In this document: positions 1-6,890 of the stretch, one piece after another
Layout of the letters: each line of letters begins with the position of its first letter
How positions within the stretch are numbered: position 1 is the first letter of the stretch
Origin: CP2-2F sp034432555
Lineage (GTDB): Bacteria > Chloroflexota > Anaerolineae > Aggregatilineales > UBA2796
Assembly: GCA_034432555.1 (NCBI GenBank)
Contig: DAOUBW010000022.1
Span: 1-64,000, forward strand
Direction: 5' to 3'
DNA length: 64,000 bases
The notes under the pieces: model-generated
Databases searched by the model: none
What the model saw: only the letters and a program-made list of their open reading frames with translations
What the model was told of the DNA's origin: nothing
Made by a program: the position numbers and the translations under genes

Positions 1-1136
1 CCGCGCACTGCATCCCCTTCGATCAGGAGACGATCCACATGCACGCCCACAGCAAGGCGCGCACCCTGATGACAAGCGTCTTGCAAATAGGTTTTGAGCG
101 TGCCTTGCTTAGCACCGTGCGCGCAGCCAAAGCCGCACGCGCCGCAATCGGCACAGCCTTTCACGTTGCGCGGAATCGGCTTGATCGCGTAGCCGAGTGC
201 CTCCGCGCCGCGCACCAAGACCGCATTACGCGGATTGGCGGCTGACTCTGCCTCTGTAACGTGAATGCGCGCCGAGACAGCATCGAGCGCGCTCTGAAAC
301 GTGCCATCGGTGAAGTCTACGCCGTAGTCTTGCGCCCAACCTTCCAGCACATGGTCAGGCGTGCGGAGCGCTGCCGACCAATTCACGGTTGTGCCACCGC
401 CAAGCGTGCTGCCCGCTAAAATCATCATGCTCAGGTCTTCGCTGACCATGAAGCCGCCTTTTTCAAACATGCGCGCTTGGCTACGCACTTCGTAACCGTC
501 GAAGTCAGGCTCCGCATAGTAGCCGCCCTTCTCCAGCACGATCACATCCAGCCCAGCGGCGCTTAGTTCGGCGGCAAGCACGCCGCCGCCTGCACCACTG
601 CCCACAATCACGACATCGGTCGTGAGCGTGGTCTCTTCGCTAAACGCCAGTGGATGGATCGGCTTGGGCAGGCCGGGCGGCGGCGCAGGTTTTGGGTAGC
701 CAAGCGCTTCCCAATTCGGATTTTCGCCGTTCGGGTCGGCGTCTGCGTAAAAGAGCAGCAGCGTCAGGCGCTTGAAGGTCATGAAGACGCGCCGCATCAA
801 ATCAAAACGGCTATCTGCCCAAGCGCGTAGCAGCGCAGTGCGCCCGTTCAAGTCCATCTCAAGGAAAGAACGCCCATCACCGCCCAGTAAAGCATTCGCA
901 AAGGGCTGCGCCAGCAGATCAAGCACCCATCGAATTTGAGCTACGCGCTCTGGCGCCACACTGTGCAGAATTTCGGTGAGGCGCATTGGCACACCTACGG
1001 CGCTGGCAGGGCGCGCATACAGGTGATAGGGATCAGGCTGTTCAACGGCAAGGGCAGGCGCTAATGTATCGCAAATTAGGCGTAGCACAGCCATTTGGCG
1101 CGCTGTAAAGGCTTGTGGGTCGGTTGCTTGGCTCAT
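1..1136 (-). CDS. GMC-family alcohol oxidoreductase, partial (C-terminus outside the window)
   Basis: The reverse strand reads from an ATG at 1136 to the window edge, giving the first ~378 residues of a flavoprotein. It holds an FAD-binding Rossmann motif (VVIVGSGAGGGVLAAEL, near residues 174-190) and, near residues 335-350, a Cys cluster (CADCGACGFGCAHGAKQ). That combination, with a ~170-residue lead-in before the FAD fold, is typical of long-chain alcohol oxidase/dehydrogenase-type GMC enzymes, which oxidise alcohols to aldehydes. The catalytic His/Asn region would lie in the missing C-terminal part. The upstream region has an extended -10 element at 1184-1192. Family assignment is firm; the substrate is unknown. 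Confidence 0.88.
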   Translation of the reverse strand, partial: MSQATDPQAFTARQMAVLRLICDTLAPALAVEQPDPYHLYARPASAVGVPMRLTEILHSVAPERVAQIRWVLDLLAQPFANALLGGDGRSFLEMDLNGRTALLRAWADSRFDLMRRVFMTFKRLTLLLFYADADPNGENPNWEALGYPKPAPPPGLPKPIHPLAFSEETTLTTDVVIVGSGAGGGVLAAELSAAGLDVIVLEKGGYYAEPDFDGYEVRSQARMFEKGGFMVSEDLSMMILAGSTLGGGTTVNWSAALRTPDHVLEGWAQDYGVDFTDGTFQSALDAVSARIHVTEAESAANPRNAVLVRGAEALGYAIKPIPRNVKGCADCGACGFGCAHGAKQGTLKTYLQDACHQGARLAVGVHVDRLLIEGDAVR

Positions 1137-1183
1137 ACGGGCTAACCACAGTCTCTAAAAAGCTTTTTGAAAGGTCAGCCGCA

Positions 1184-1192
1184 ATTATAGCA
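1184..1192 (-). promoter_or_regulatory. extended -10 promoter element upstream of the GMC gene
   Basis: On the minus strand the sequence reads TGCTATAAT, an extended -10 (TGN plus consensus TATAAT), about 50 bp before the start codon at 1136. No convincing -35 was found, which is normal for extended -10 promoters. An AAAAAGCTTTTT palindrome lies between it and the start. Confidence 0.5.
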
Positions 1193-1282
1193 GGCTCGGG
1201 GCAGATTGTGTGCGTTTCACTGCACAGGGCGCGCTGAAAATCAAAGGTATGCGCTGCCAAAATTGTGTGAACCATCCCTCAG

Positions 1283-1342
1283 GGCAGCCTCTACCCGCTG
1301 CTTCCCTTTCCCTGCGGCGGGGAAAAGGGTTAGGGATAGGGG
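1283..1342 (+). repeat. dispersed 60-bp repeat, copy A
   Basis: This 60-bp block matches the reverse complement of 10711-10770 at 54 of 60 positions by my hand alignment. It contains a short imperfect inverted repeat (CCCTTTCCC ... GGGGAAAAGGG). Both copies are intergenic and in opposite orientation, so it resembles a REP/MITE-like non-coding element rather than a coding duplication. Confidence 0.8.
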
Positions 1343-1385
1343 GCTGCGGCGCAGCACGCTAGGTGATCCCTACGCCTAAACTTAG

Positions 1386-1410
1386 AGAAGGGCGATATGC
1401 GCGCCCTTCT
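1386..1410. terminator. hairpin, probable terminator
   Basis: A perfect 9-bp stem, AGAAGGGCG / CGCCCTTCT, encloses a 7-nt loop. It lies on the 3' side of the minus-strand DUF418 unit and just after the stop codon of the tiny frame at 1422-1528. No long U tract is present. Confidence 0.5.
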
Positions 1411-1421
1411 GCTAAAGGGTG

Positions 1422-1528
1422 CTAGGCTGTGGTGGTCGAACGCTGAAGGATTGCCTCGATCTGGTGCATTTGATCGGCGGTCAGTTGTTCATGCCGCTTC
1501 TCCTCAGAAAAATGCTTAACACACACGG
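1422..1528 (-). CDS. possible 34-codon small protein or gene remnant
   Basis: A short frame starts at a GTG and ends with TAG at 1424-1422, encoding a charged peptide with the segment HEQLTADQMHQIEAILQR, which would form an amphipathic helix. It lies between the DUF418 stop and a terminator-like hairpin on the same strand. There is no clear ribosome binding site and no family I recognise; an in-frame stop lies just upstream. It may be a real small protein, the tail of a decayed gene, or chance. Confidence 0.2.
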
Positions 1529-1564
1529 CATTCTACAAATTAGCGCACGCTCGAAGGCAAGCCC

Positions 1565-2692
1565 TCACAAATTACGTTTCAGCGGTTGCTTTTCGCCATA
1601 GGTTAGGCTGCGCCACAGCCACTCCACCAGCCCAAAACGGAAAGTCCGTAACCAAACACGGCTGAGGATGATCTGCGCGCCGAAAATGATAAAGACCAAA
1701 GCGGCGCTTAAGGTTGGCGAGAGCTGATCATACAGCCCAAAGCCGTACCCATAGAACAGCGTTGTAGCAAGCAGCGACTGCGTTAGGTAGTTGGTGAGCG
1801 CCATCTGCCCAACAGGTGCAAGCCCCCGCAATCGGTCCACGTTAAGCAGCACGGCAGCCGCATAGACAAAGCTCAGAGCAGGCGCGCCCACATACACGCC
1901 AAAACTGACCAACCATGGCGCGTTCGCAACAAAGCCGACGATGAGCAGCCCATTGCCCACCAACCCAACCGGCAGCGCCCATTTCCACCAACGCCGCAAA
2001 AATGGTGTGTAGCGTGCAGGGTCATCCAGCAGCCCACTGCGCCCAGCCACCAACCCAAGCAGGAACATCACCAACACCATCGGGATTTGCATATCCACCG
2101 TTTGCACATGCCCAAAACGGTAAGCGACCAATTCCCAGTAGGCGCCATTCATAAAAAGCGGCACGGCTTGCGCCCCAACCACAGTACTCATCGCTTCCAA
2201 GCTGCCCATGCTGCCAAAAAAGACCAATCCACCAAGCGCGATGATGAGCGCCAGCCCTAACAAGATGGGCGTGGCAAGGTGGCGCACCAAAAGCAGCAGC
2301 AGCCCTGCTAAGGCATACAGCCGCAGAATATCGCCATCCCATACCAAGATGGCGTGCGCCAAGCCGATTATGAATAGCACCGCTAAACGGCGCAGATAGA
2401 AGGCGACAAAAGCGCGTCCGCTGCCTTCTACACGGCGCATCTGAACGGCGAAGCCAACCCCGAACAAAAAGCTGAACAGCAAGTAGAACTTGACGACGGC
2501 AAACATCACAATCAGCACATCGACAAGCTGATCGAATTCGCTGCCGCGTGCGCCTAGCGTGTTGGCACGCAGCGCCGATCCGCTGAAATCCAGCATATTC
2601 ACCAACAAAACGCCAAACAGCGCAAAGCCACGCAGAACATCTAGCGCAACAAGGCGCTCTTGCAGTGGGCGCACTTCAGAAGTTTTGGACAT
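1565..2692 (-). CDS. DUF418 (YeiB-like) multi-pass membrane protein
   Basis: A 375-residue protein whose start at 2692 is fixed by a good AAGGAG site six bases upstream; a frame extension to 2719 lacks one. The N-terminus (ERLVALDVLRGFALFGVLLVN) is the hallmark of YeiB/DUF418 membrane proteins, which share the acyltransferase-3-like 'LDxLRGfAl' opening. About nine or ten hydrophobic segments follow, and the C-terminal part corresponds to DUF418. The biochemical function of the family is unknown; transport or surface modification has been suggested. It follows the TetR gene at 2793-3368 by 100 bp on the same strand, so it is probably controlled by that repressor. Confidence 0.85.
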   Translation of the reverse strand: MSKTSEVRPLQERLVALDVLRGFALFGVLLVNMLDFSGSALRANTLGARGSEFDQLVDVLIVMFAVVKFYLLFSFLFGVGFAVQMRRVEGSGRAFVAFYLRRLAVLFIIGLAHAILVWDGDILRLYALAGLLLLLVRHLATPILLGLALIIALGGLVFFGSMGSLEAMSTVVGAQAVPLFMNGAYWELVAYRFGHVQTVDMQIPMVLVMFLLGLVAGRSGLLDDPARYTPFLRRWWKWALPVGLVGNGLLIVGFVANAPWLVSFGVYVGAPALSFVYAAAVLLNVDRLRGLAPVGQMALTNYLTQSLLATTLFYGYGFGLYDQLSPTLSAALVFIIFGAQIILSRVWLRTFRFGLVEWLWRSLTYGEKQPLKRNL

Positions 2693-2792
2693 GGATAACT
2701 CCTTATCAACAAGCAGCACAAAATAGACACCAACACAGCTTAGGTTGGCGTATAGGGCGAAATATCGAAATGTTAAACGGAAACGAGGCTAA

Positions 2793-3368
2793 CTAGGCTT
2801 TGGCGATAATCCCTCCTAACAGGCTTTCTAGAACAAGGTGAGCCGCATCACGGCGGGCGATGTTCCCATCATAAATGGCTTGCCATGCCGCAAACAACAT
2901 GAAGTCAAGCGTATACATAATCCAAGCGATGGGCAGATCAGCGCGCAGGCTGCCTTCTGCCTGCCCGCGTTGGATAAGCTGCATAATCGGCGCTTGCACC
3001 ACTTCCTCAGCGGTTGCCAAAGCAGGGTTAATATCCCAGATGTGTTCGTTGAGCAGGAAGTAGACCTTATCGCCGAGCGGGATGAGCGCCTCGGTTAGCC
3101 GTCTGAGCGCGTCAGGCGCGGCATCTTCGGTTAGGCGGCAGGCTGCGATGGCGACGGAAACGAGCGCCAGAGCGCGCATTGCCAGCGCGGTGAGCAGTGC
3201 TTCACGGCTGACGAAATAACGGTGCAGCGTTGCCTTGCTGATGCCTGTATGGTCGGCAATTTCCGCCAGAGATGCCGTCGGGCGTTTGGCAAGCAGTTCT
3301 GCCGCTGCATCCAGAATTTGCAGGCGGCGTTCCTCTCTAAGATTGAGCGGTTGTTGTACATCGTTCAT
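2793..3368 (-). CDS. TetR/AcrR-family transcriptional repressor (autoregulated, DUF418 neighbour)
   Basis: A 191-residue regulator with an N-terminal HTH (about residues 12-58, including AEIADHTGISKATLHRYF) and an all-helical ligand domain. The start at 3368 is preferred over 3386 because an AAGGA site precedes it. Its promoter (TTGACA-16-TATAAA) overlaps two similar palindromic boxes, so autoregulation is likely. The adjacent DUF418 membrane protein lies downstream on the same strand and is the probable target. The ligand is unknown. Confidence 0.88.
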   Translation of the reverse strand: MNDVQQPLNLREERRLQILDAAAELLAKRPTASLAEIADHTGISKATLHRYFVSREALLTALAMRALALVSVAIAACRLTEDAAPDALRRLTEALIPLGDKVYFLLNEHIWDINPALATAEEVVQAPIMQLIQRGQAEGSLRADLPIAWIMYTLDFMLFAAWQAIYDGNIARRDAAHLVLESLLGGIIAKA

Positions 3369-3379
3369 AAACAATCCTT

Positions 3380-3412
3380 GTCTCATTTGAGACTATTTTA
3401 TATCATATGAGA
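3380..3412. promoter_or_regulatory. two putative TetR operator boxes
   Basis: Box 1 (3381-3392, TCTCATTTGAGA, within the longer palindrome GTCTCA-TT-TGAGAC at 3380-3393) and box 2 (3401-3412, TATCATATGAGA) agree with TMTCATWTGAGA. Their centres are 20 bp apart, two helical turns. Box 2 sits in the -10/spacer region and box 1 covers the start-proximal leader of the TetR gene. Confidence 0.65.
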
Positions 3413-3424
3413 GATTTATGTCAA
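3397..3424 (-). promoter_or_regulatory. sigma-70-type promoter of the TetR gene
   Basis: The minus strand reads TTGACA (3424-3419), a 16-bp spacer, then TATAAA (3402-3397). The distance to the start codon at 3368 leaves a leader of about 20-25 nt that contains operator box 1 and the ribosome binding site. Confidence 0.7.
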
Positions 3425-3451
3425 TACGTGAAATTGCTAATGCCAACACAA

Positions 3452-3481
3452 AGCGCCCACACTAAAGGCAGTGTGGGCGCT
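3452..3481 (-). terminator. terminator hairpin after the SDR gene
   Basis: A perfect 12-bp stem (AGCGCCCACACT / AGTGTGGGCGCT) with a 6-nt loop lies 33 bp beyond the stop of the gene at 3514-4146, followed on the minus strand by TTGTGTT. It separates the NmrA/SDR unit from the TetR/DUF418 unit. Confidence 0.8.
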
Positions 3482-3513
3482 CTACGTCAGGATTTGTCGA
3501 TCAGAGTCAGGCT

Positions 3514-4146
3514 TTAGTTGCTGATGACGGGTGCTTGCTTCAGATAGTCGCTATGGCTGACCTGACGGAGCATGAAGGCGGCGGCGTCGGCGCGGGCAAG
3601 GCGCGAACCGCTATTAACACCTACCCAGCCAACGCGCAACTGACCACTATAATCGCTGTTGGTGAGCATTGGCGCACGCACAATGACCCACTCACGGTCG
3701 CTGGCACGGACTTTATTAACCGCCATCTCAGATTGCTTCAACACAGCGCCTGCCATTGTTTTAAGGGCAAACTTGATGATGTGGTTTATGAGTTTGGGGC
3801 GATCTTGTGGTGCAGGCACGCCGGCGCCCGTCATGTAGATAAGCCGCTTGACGTTATGCTTTTGCATCGCCGCCAAAATATTGTTGACTGCCTGTGGCAG
3901 CATATCCGCAGGTGAGCCTTTCACCGGCGATAATACGCTCAGCACAGCATCAGTATCTTCCGTGATAGCGCGCTCCACATCGGCAGCGTTCATCACATCG
4001 CCCTGAATCAGCGTCAGGCGGCTGTGGACAATCGGCATCTTGTTGGGTGAGCGCACAAAGGCGATTACATCGTGTCCGTCATCAAGTGCCTGCTGCACCA
4101 GCGGAATACCTGTGCGTCCGCTTGCGCCAAAGATTGTGAGTTTCAT
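3514..4146 (-). CDS. NAD(P)-binding oxidoreductase, atypical SDR type
   Basis: A 210-residue Rossmann-fold protein. MKLTIFGASGRTG at the N-terminus gives the nucleotide-binding GxSGxTG motif (residues 7-13), followed by the usual 'flavin reductase-like/NAD(P)H-binding' pattern with a central YMTGAG strand. The start at 4146 has an AAGGA site eight bases upstream. The gene follows the NmrA-like gene (stop 4192) by 45 bp on the same strand and should be co-transcribed with it, hence under the operator at 5133-5148. It is likely to be a soluble NAD(P)H-dependent reductase or epimerase-like protein; the substrate is not visible. Confidence 0.82.
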   Translation of the reverse strand: MKLTIFGASGRTGIPLVQQALDDGHDVIAFVRSPNKMPIVHSRLTLIQGDVMNAADVERAITEDTDAVLSVLSPVKGSPADMLPQAVNNILAAMQKHNVKRLIYMTGAGVPAPQDRPKLINHIIKFALKTMAGAVLKQSEMAVNKVRASDREWVIVRAPMLTNSDYSGQLRVGWVGVNSGSRLARADAAAFMLRQVSHSDYLKQAPVISN

Positions 4147-4191
4147 AGGATGATCCTTCCTCAAAGCTAGGGATGTTTGACGGTGTGATGG

Positions 4192-5118
4192 TCAGTGATC
4201 ATCACGGGTTGGCATAGGTTGAGCGGCTGCTTCGAAGGCGATCTTGTGCTGCGCTGCCCACTGAGCAATCGAAGTCATCGGGACAGGCAGCAAGTCCAGC
4301 ACAGGTCGCATGTCCCACCACATGGTCAGCAAGTCTTTGTGTTCGCGCTGGAATTGATAGCCTTGAATACCTCCTGCACCTGCGCCGGGACCGAAGGCGG
4401 CATCCAGCGCCGCGCCAAATTCTTCCAACGGCATGGCATAGTAGCTAATCTGGCGCCCTAGCCCTTCACTGAAGCGCGCTGCCAACTGCGAACCGTTGAC
4501 AGCCTCTAGCCCACTGACGCCAATGCGGCGGTTTGCCAGATCAGGGCGCTCCAATGCCGCCGCAACGAATGCACCGACATCCTGTGTGGCGATCCAGCCC
4601 AACGGTGTATCAGACTCCACAGGATAGGATAAGACGTTGCGCGCAATGATATTCGGGCGCGTCCACGGTCCGAGCAGGTTTTCGAGGTAGGCGGTTGGCT
4701 CAATGGTGATGTATGGCACACCACTGTTTGCCAGCATATTGATCAGATGCAGGCGCATATCGTACATTGGGTTGCCAGTCAGTTGGTTGATGACTGTGCC
4801 GCTGGTGTTGTAGACAATCAGCCCAACGCCCGCCTCACGCGCTGCTTCGATAGCGTTTTGGGCATAGCTAGGCGCTTGGCGCGGGTCGGGAATGAAGGCA
4901 GGCACCATCAGCGCGATGCCGTCCATGCCTTGGCTGGCAGCCACAAGGCTCGGTTTATCACCCATATCACCGCCAATGGTTTGCGCGCCCTGCGCGACCA
5001 GCTGCTGTGCCTTTTCAGGGGTGCGGGTGAGGATGTATGCCTCATGCCCTTTGTGTAGGAGCGCACGCACAACAGCGCTACCTTGCGAACCCGTGCCACC
5101 GTATACCAAAACTTTCAT
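4192..5118 (-). CDS. NmrA-family NAD(P)-binding protein
   Basis: A 308-residue protein beginning MKVLVYGGTGSQG, with the glycine-rich NAD(P) motif GGTGSQG at residues 7-13 and a second-strand Arg-rich TRTPEKAQ segment typical of NADP preference in NmrA-like proteins. NmrA-type proteins are either redox-sensing regulators or quinone/isoflavone-reductase-like enzymes. An AAGGAG site directly precedes the start, and a TetR-type operator (5133-5148) overlaps the leader. It is the first gene of a two-gene unit with the SDR gene downstream. Confidence 0.82.
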   Translation of the reverse strand: MKVLVYGGTGSQGSAVVRALLHKGHEAYILTRTPEKAQQLVAQGAQTIGGDMGDKPSLVAASQGMDGIALMVPAFIPDPRQAPSYAQNAIEAAREAGVGLIVYNTSGTVINQLTGNPMYDMRLHLINMLANSGVPYITIEPTAYLENLLGPWTRPNIIARNVLSYPVESDTPLGWIATQDVGAFVAAALERPDLANRRIGVSGLEAVNGSQLAARFSEGLGRQISYYAMPLEEFGAALDAAFGPGAGAGGIQGYQFQREHKDLLTMWWDMRPVLDLLPVPMTSIAQWAAQHKIAFEAAAQPMPTRDDH

Positions 5119-5132
5119 GAGATCGACTCCTT

Positions 5133-5148
5133 TGTAGACCAGTCTACA
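5133..5148. promoter_or_regulatory. LmrA/QdoR-like TetR operator, site 1
   Basis: The perfect palindrome TGTAGAC-CA-GTCTACA sits between a CATAAT -10-like element and the AAGGAG ribosome binding site of the NmrA gene. The core TAGAC-CA-GTCTA is shared with two other sites in this cluster. Confidence 0.8.
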
Positions 5149-5207
5149 TATTATGGGTAAAGATAGAAGCGCATTTCTTGACCTGCGCTTGACAATGCCT
5201 TGAGCGT

Positions 5208-5771
5208 TTATAGCGCTTGTATCAATTTTCTGATTTCGGCTGCAACCTGTTCAAGCGGTTCAGGGCTGCGGCTCGTTCGGCACAGGATGACACCACCTTC
5301 AATGGCGGCGATGATCAGCACCGAGAGGCTGCGTGCCTGCACTTCTGCCATGCCACCCGCCTTCAGTTTCTCGGCAAAGGCAGCTTGCCAGCTTTCATAG
5401 ATGTGGCGGCAAGTTTCACGCAATGCCTCGCTGCTAGAGGCTGTTTCAAGTGCGATAGTCGTGATCGGACCGCCCGCCCGATAGCCGGAGCGCTCTACAT
5501 TCATAGCGATATTGGCGATGAAGGTGCTGATCGATTCAGCAGGCGCTTCAATTTCCGCCAGACTGCTACGAATGCGCTTCAAAACGATGTTGCCAACATG
5601 CGTGACCGCTTCAATTGCCAGCGCTTCCTTGCCGCCGGGAAAGTGATAGTACAGCGATCCCTTAGGGGAACCACTCTCTTTGACAATTTGGTTTAAGCCT
5701 GTAGCGTGATAGCCTTGCAACTCAAGCAGTTCACAGGTTTTCAGGATGATCTGCTCGCGTGTTGAAACCAT
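5208..5771 (-). CDS. TetR/AcrR-family repressor (LmrA/YxaF type)
   Basis: A 187-residue regulator with an N-terminal HTH (residues about 5-52, including TGLNQIVKESGSPKGSLYYHF). The sequence SPKGSLYYHFPGGKEAL is characteristic of the LmrA/QdoR (YxaF) subgroup. The B. subtilis members of that subgroup, as I remember them, bind boxes with core TAGACNRGTCTA, and that is what lies in front of this gene and its two neighbours. The gene has its own consensus promoter (TTGACA-17-TATAAT) with the operator inside the spacer, so it should repress itself and the flanking reductases until a ligand, perhaps a flavonoid or quinone-like compound, binds. Confidence 0.9.
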   Translation of the reverse strand: MVSTREQIILKTCELLELQGYHATGLNQIVKESGSPKGSLYYHFPGGKEALAIEAVTHVGNIVLKRIRSSLAEIEAPAESISTFIANIAMNVERSGYRAGGPITTIALETASSSEALRETCRHIYESWQAAFAEKLKAGGMAEVQARSLSVLIIAAIEGGVILCRTSRSPEPLEQVAAEIRKLIQAL

Positions 5772-5789
5772 AGTACGCTCTCAATACCT

Positions 5790-5818
5790 ATTATAGAGAC
5801 TGGTCTATTTATTGTCAA
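5790..5818 (-). promoter_or_regulatory. consensus sigma-70 promoter of the TetR gene with embedded operator (site 2)
   Basis: The minus strand reads TTGACA (5818-5813), exactly 17 bp, then TATAAT (5795-5790), a perfect consensus promoter. The spacer contains TAGAC-CA-GTCT, matching the operator core of the cluster. The -35 lies one base after the stop codon of the upstream gene. Confidence 0.85.
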
Positions 5819-5819
5819 C

Positions 5820-6713
5820 TCATTGGGATGCGCTTTGGCTGAGGGCGCCGCGTTCTTTTAGCCAACTAGCGCGGTAATCCCGTGCGAACTGGTCAAAACT
5901 GATCGGCGCACGCCCTAAAATCAGCCGCACATCCTCTGTAACTTCTTTGGCATTCCCCAGCCGCGTGATGGTATAGAGTGCCGCCATGACCAACGCCTGA
6001 CCCAATTTACGCCCTGCACGCAGTTGAGCGCGCAAGAAAGCCAGTACTGATGGTTTGGTGTAGTGAATCGGGCGCTCCAGCACGGCAGAGAGTTTAGCAG
6101 CAACTTCATCATAATCCAATGCTTCAGCGCCAGTGATGGTGTACTCATGCACTGTCAGATTATCTTGAGTCAGGGCGTGGCAGGCAACAGCCGCAATATC
6201 ACGGACATCCACAAAACTGGTCTTTGCCTTACCAACGGGCAGCGCGATTTCGTCACGGTCACGGATTTCGGCGCAGTGCGTCGTGCTGAGGTTCTGCATA
6301 AAGAAGCCCGCACGCAAAAAGGTGTGGTCAATGCCTGTTTTCAGCACCAACTGCTCAATCTTATAGTGTGGCACAATGCGGTTATTCTGCACGCCCTGAA
6401 TGGATAGAAAGACGATATGCTGCACGCCCGCGCCAACCGCTGCCCACAGCGCAGGCGCAATATCACGCGGCACATTTGCCAGCGCCGGTGGGCGCACCAA
6501 AAACATCCGCGCCACACCCTCAAAGGTGGCATGGAAGGTTTGTGGGTCGAGAAAATCAAAATGGACGATCTCGACATGCTCCCCAAAAGCGACGCGAGCC
6601 GCCTCGACATCATAAGCGCCCACCCGCACCGTCTGATCGTCAGCCAGCAGCCCGCGAACAACCTCCGTGCCAACATTGCCCGGCGCACCGGTCACCAGAA
6701 TTGGCTTCTTCAT
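5820..6713 (-). CDS. NmrA-like/SDR NAD(P)-binding protein
   Basis: A 297-residue protein starting MKKPILVTGAPGNVG; the motif GAPGNVG (residues 9-15) is the NAD(P) loop. The overall pattern (VRPPALANV, a conserved IQGVQNN segment, then a C-terminal helical region) matches NAD(P)H-binding proteins of the YtfG/NmrA group, often quinone or azo-compound reductases. It is the first of three related oxidoreductase genes in the cluster and carries the TetR operator at 6758-6773 over its -10. The substrate is unknown. Confidence 0.82.
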   Translation of the reverse strand: MKKPILVTGAPGNVGTEVVRGLLADDQTVRVGAYDVEAARVAFGEHVEIVHFDFLDPQTFHATFEGVARMFLVRPPALANVPRDIAPALWAAVGAGVQHIVFLSIQGVQNNRIVPHYKIEQLVLKTGIDHTFLRAGFFMQNLSTTHCAEIRDRDEIALPVGKAKTSFVDVRDIAAVACHALTQDNLTVHEYTITGAEALDYDEVAAKLSAVLERPIHYTKPSVLAFLRAQLRAGRKLGQALVMAALYTITRLGNAKEVTEDVRLILGRAPISFDQFARDYRASWLKERGALSQSASQ

Positions 6714-6753
6714 AGCGTCTATCCTTTGCCTGAAAGCAATTAAAGATAGCGCG

Positions 6754-6773
6754 ATTATATAGACTGGTCTATA
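6754..6773 (-). promoter_or_regulatory. LmrA/QdoR-like TetR operator, site 3, over a -10 element
   Basis: The perfect palindrome TATAGAC-TG-GTCTATA (6758-6773) overlaps the minus-strand -10 TATAAT (6759-6754). The extended plus-strand sequence ATTATATAGACTGGTCTA (6754-6771) fits the published LmrA/QdoR box as I remember it (AWTATAtagaNYGgTCTA). Confidence 0.85.
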
Positions 6774-6815
6774 AAATCGCTAGTGATAAATGTCACTGTT
6801 CAGGGATGCGCTTAG

Positions 6816-6856
6816 AAAAAAGGCTAGGTCTTACAGAAATCTCTGCAAGACCTAGC
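6816..6856 (-). terminator. strong intrinsic terminator of the P-type ATPase gene
   Basis: On the minus strand a 15-bp stem (GCTAGGTCTTGCAGA / TCTGTAAGACCTAGC, one G-U pair) with a 4-nt loop is followed by CTTTTTT. It lies about 35 bp after the ATPase stop codon. Confidence 0.9.
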
Positions 6857-6890
6857 AAGCCTACGCGATAGGGTTATGAAGAGGGCAGGC

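Larger units (their letters stand above)
1137..1564. other. 428-bp intergenic region between the GMC gene and the DUF418 gene
   Basis: This stretch holds the GMC promoter (extended -10 at 1184-1192), copy A of a 60-bp dispersed repeat (1283-1342), a bidirectional terminator-like hairpin (1386-1410) and a very small minus-strand reading frame (1422-1528). Nothing else recognisable was seen. Confidence 0.6.
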
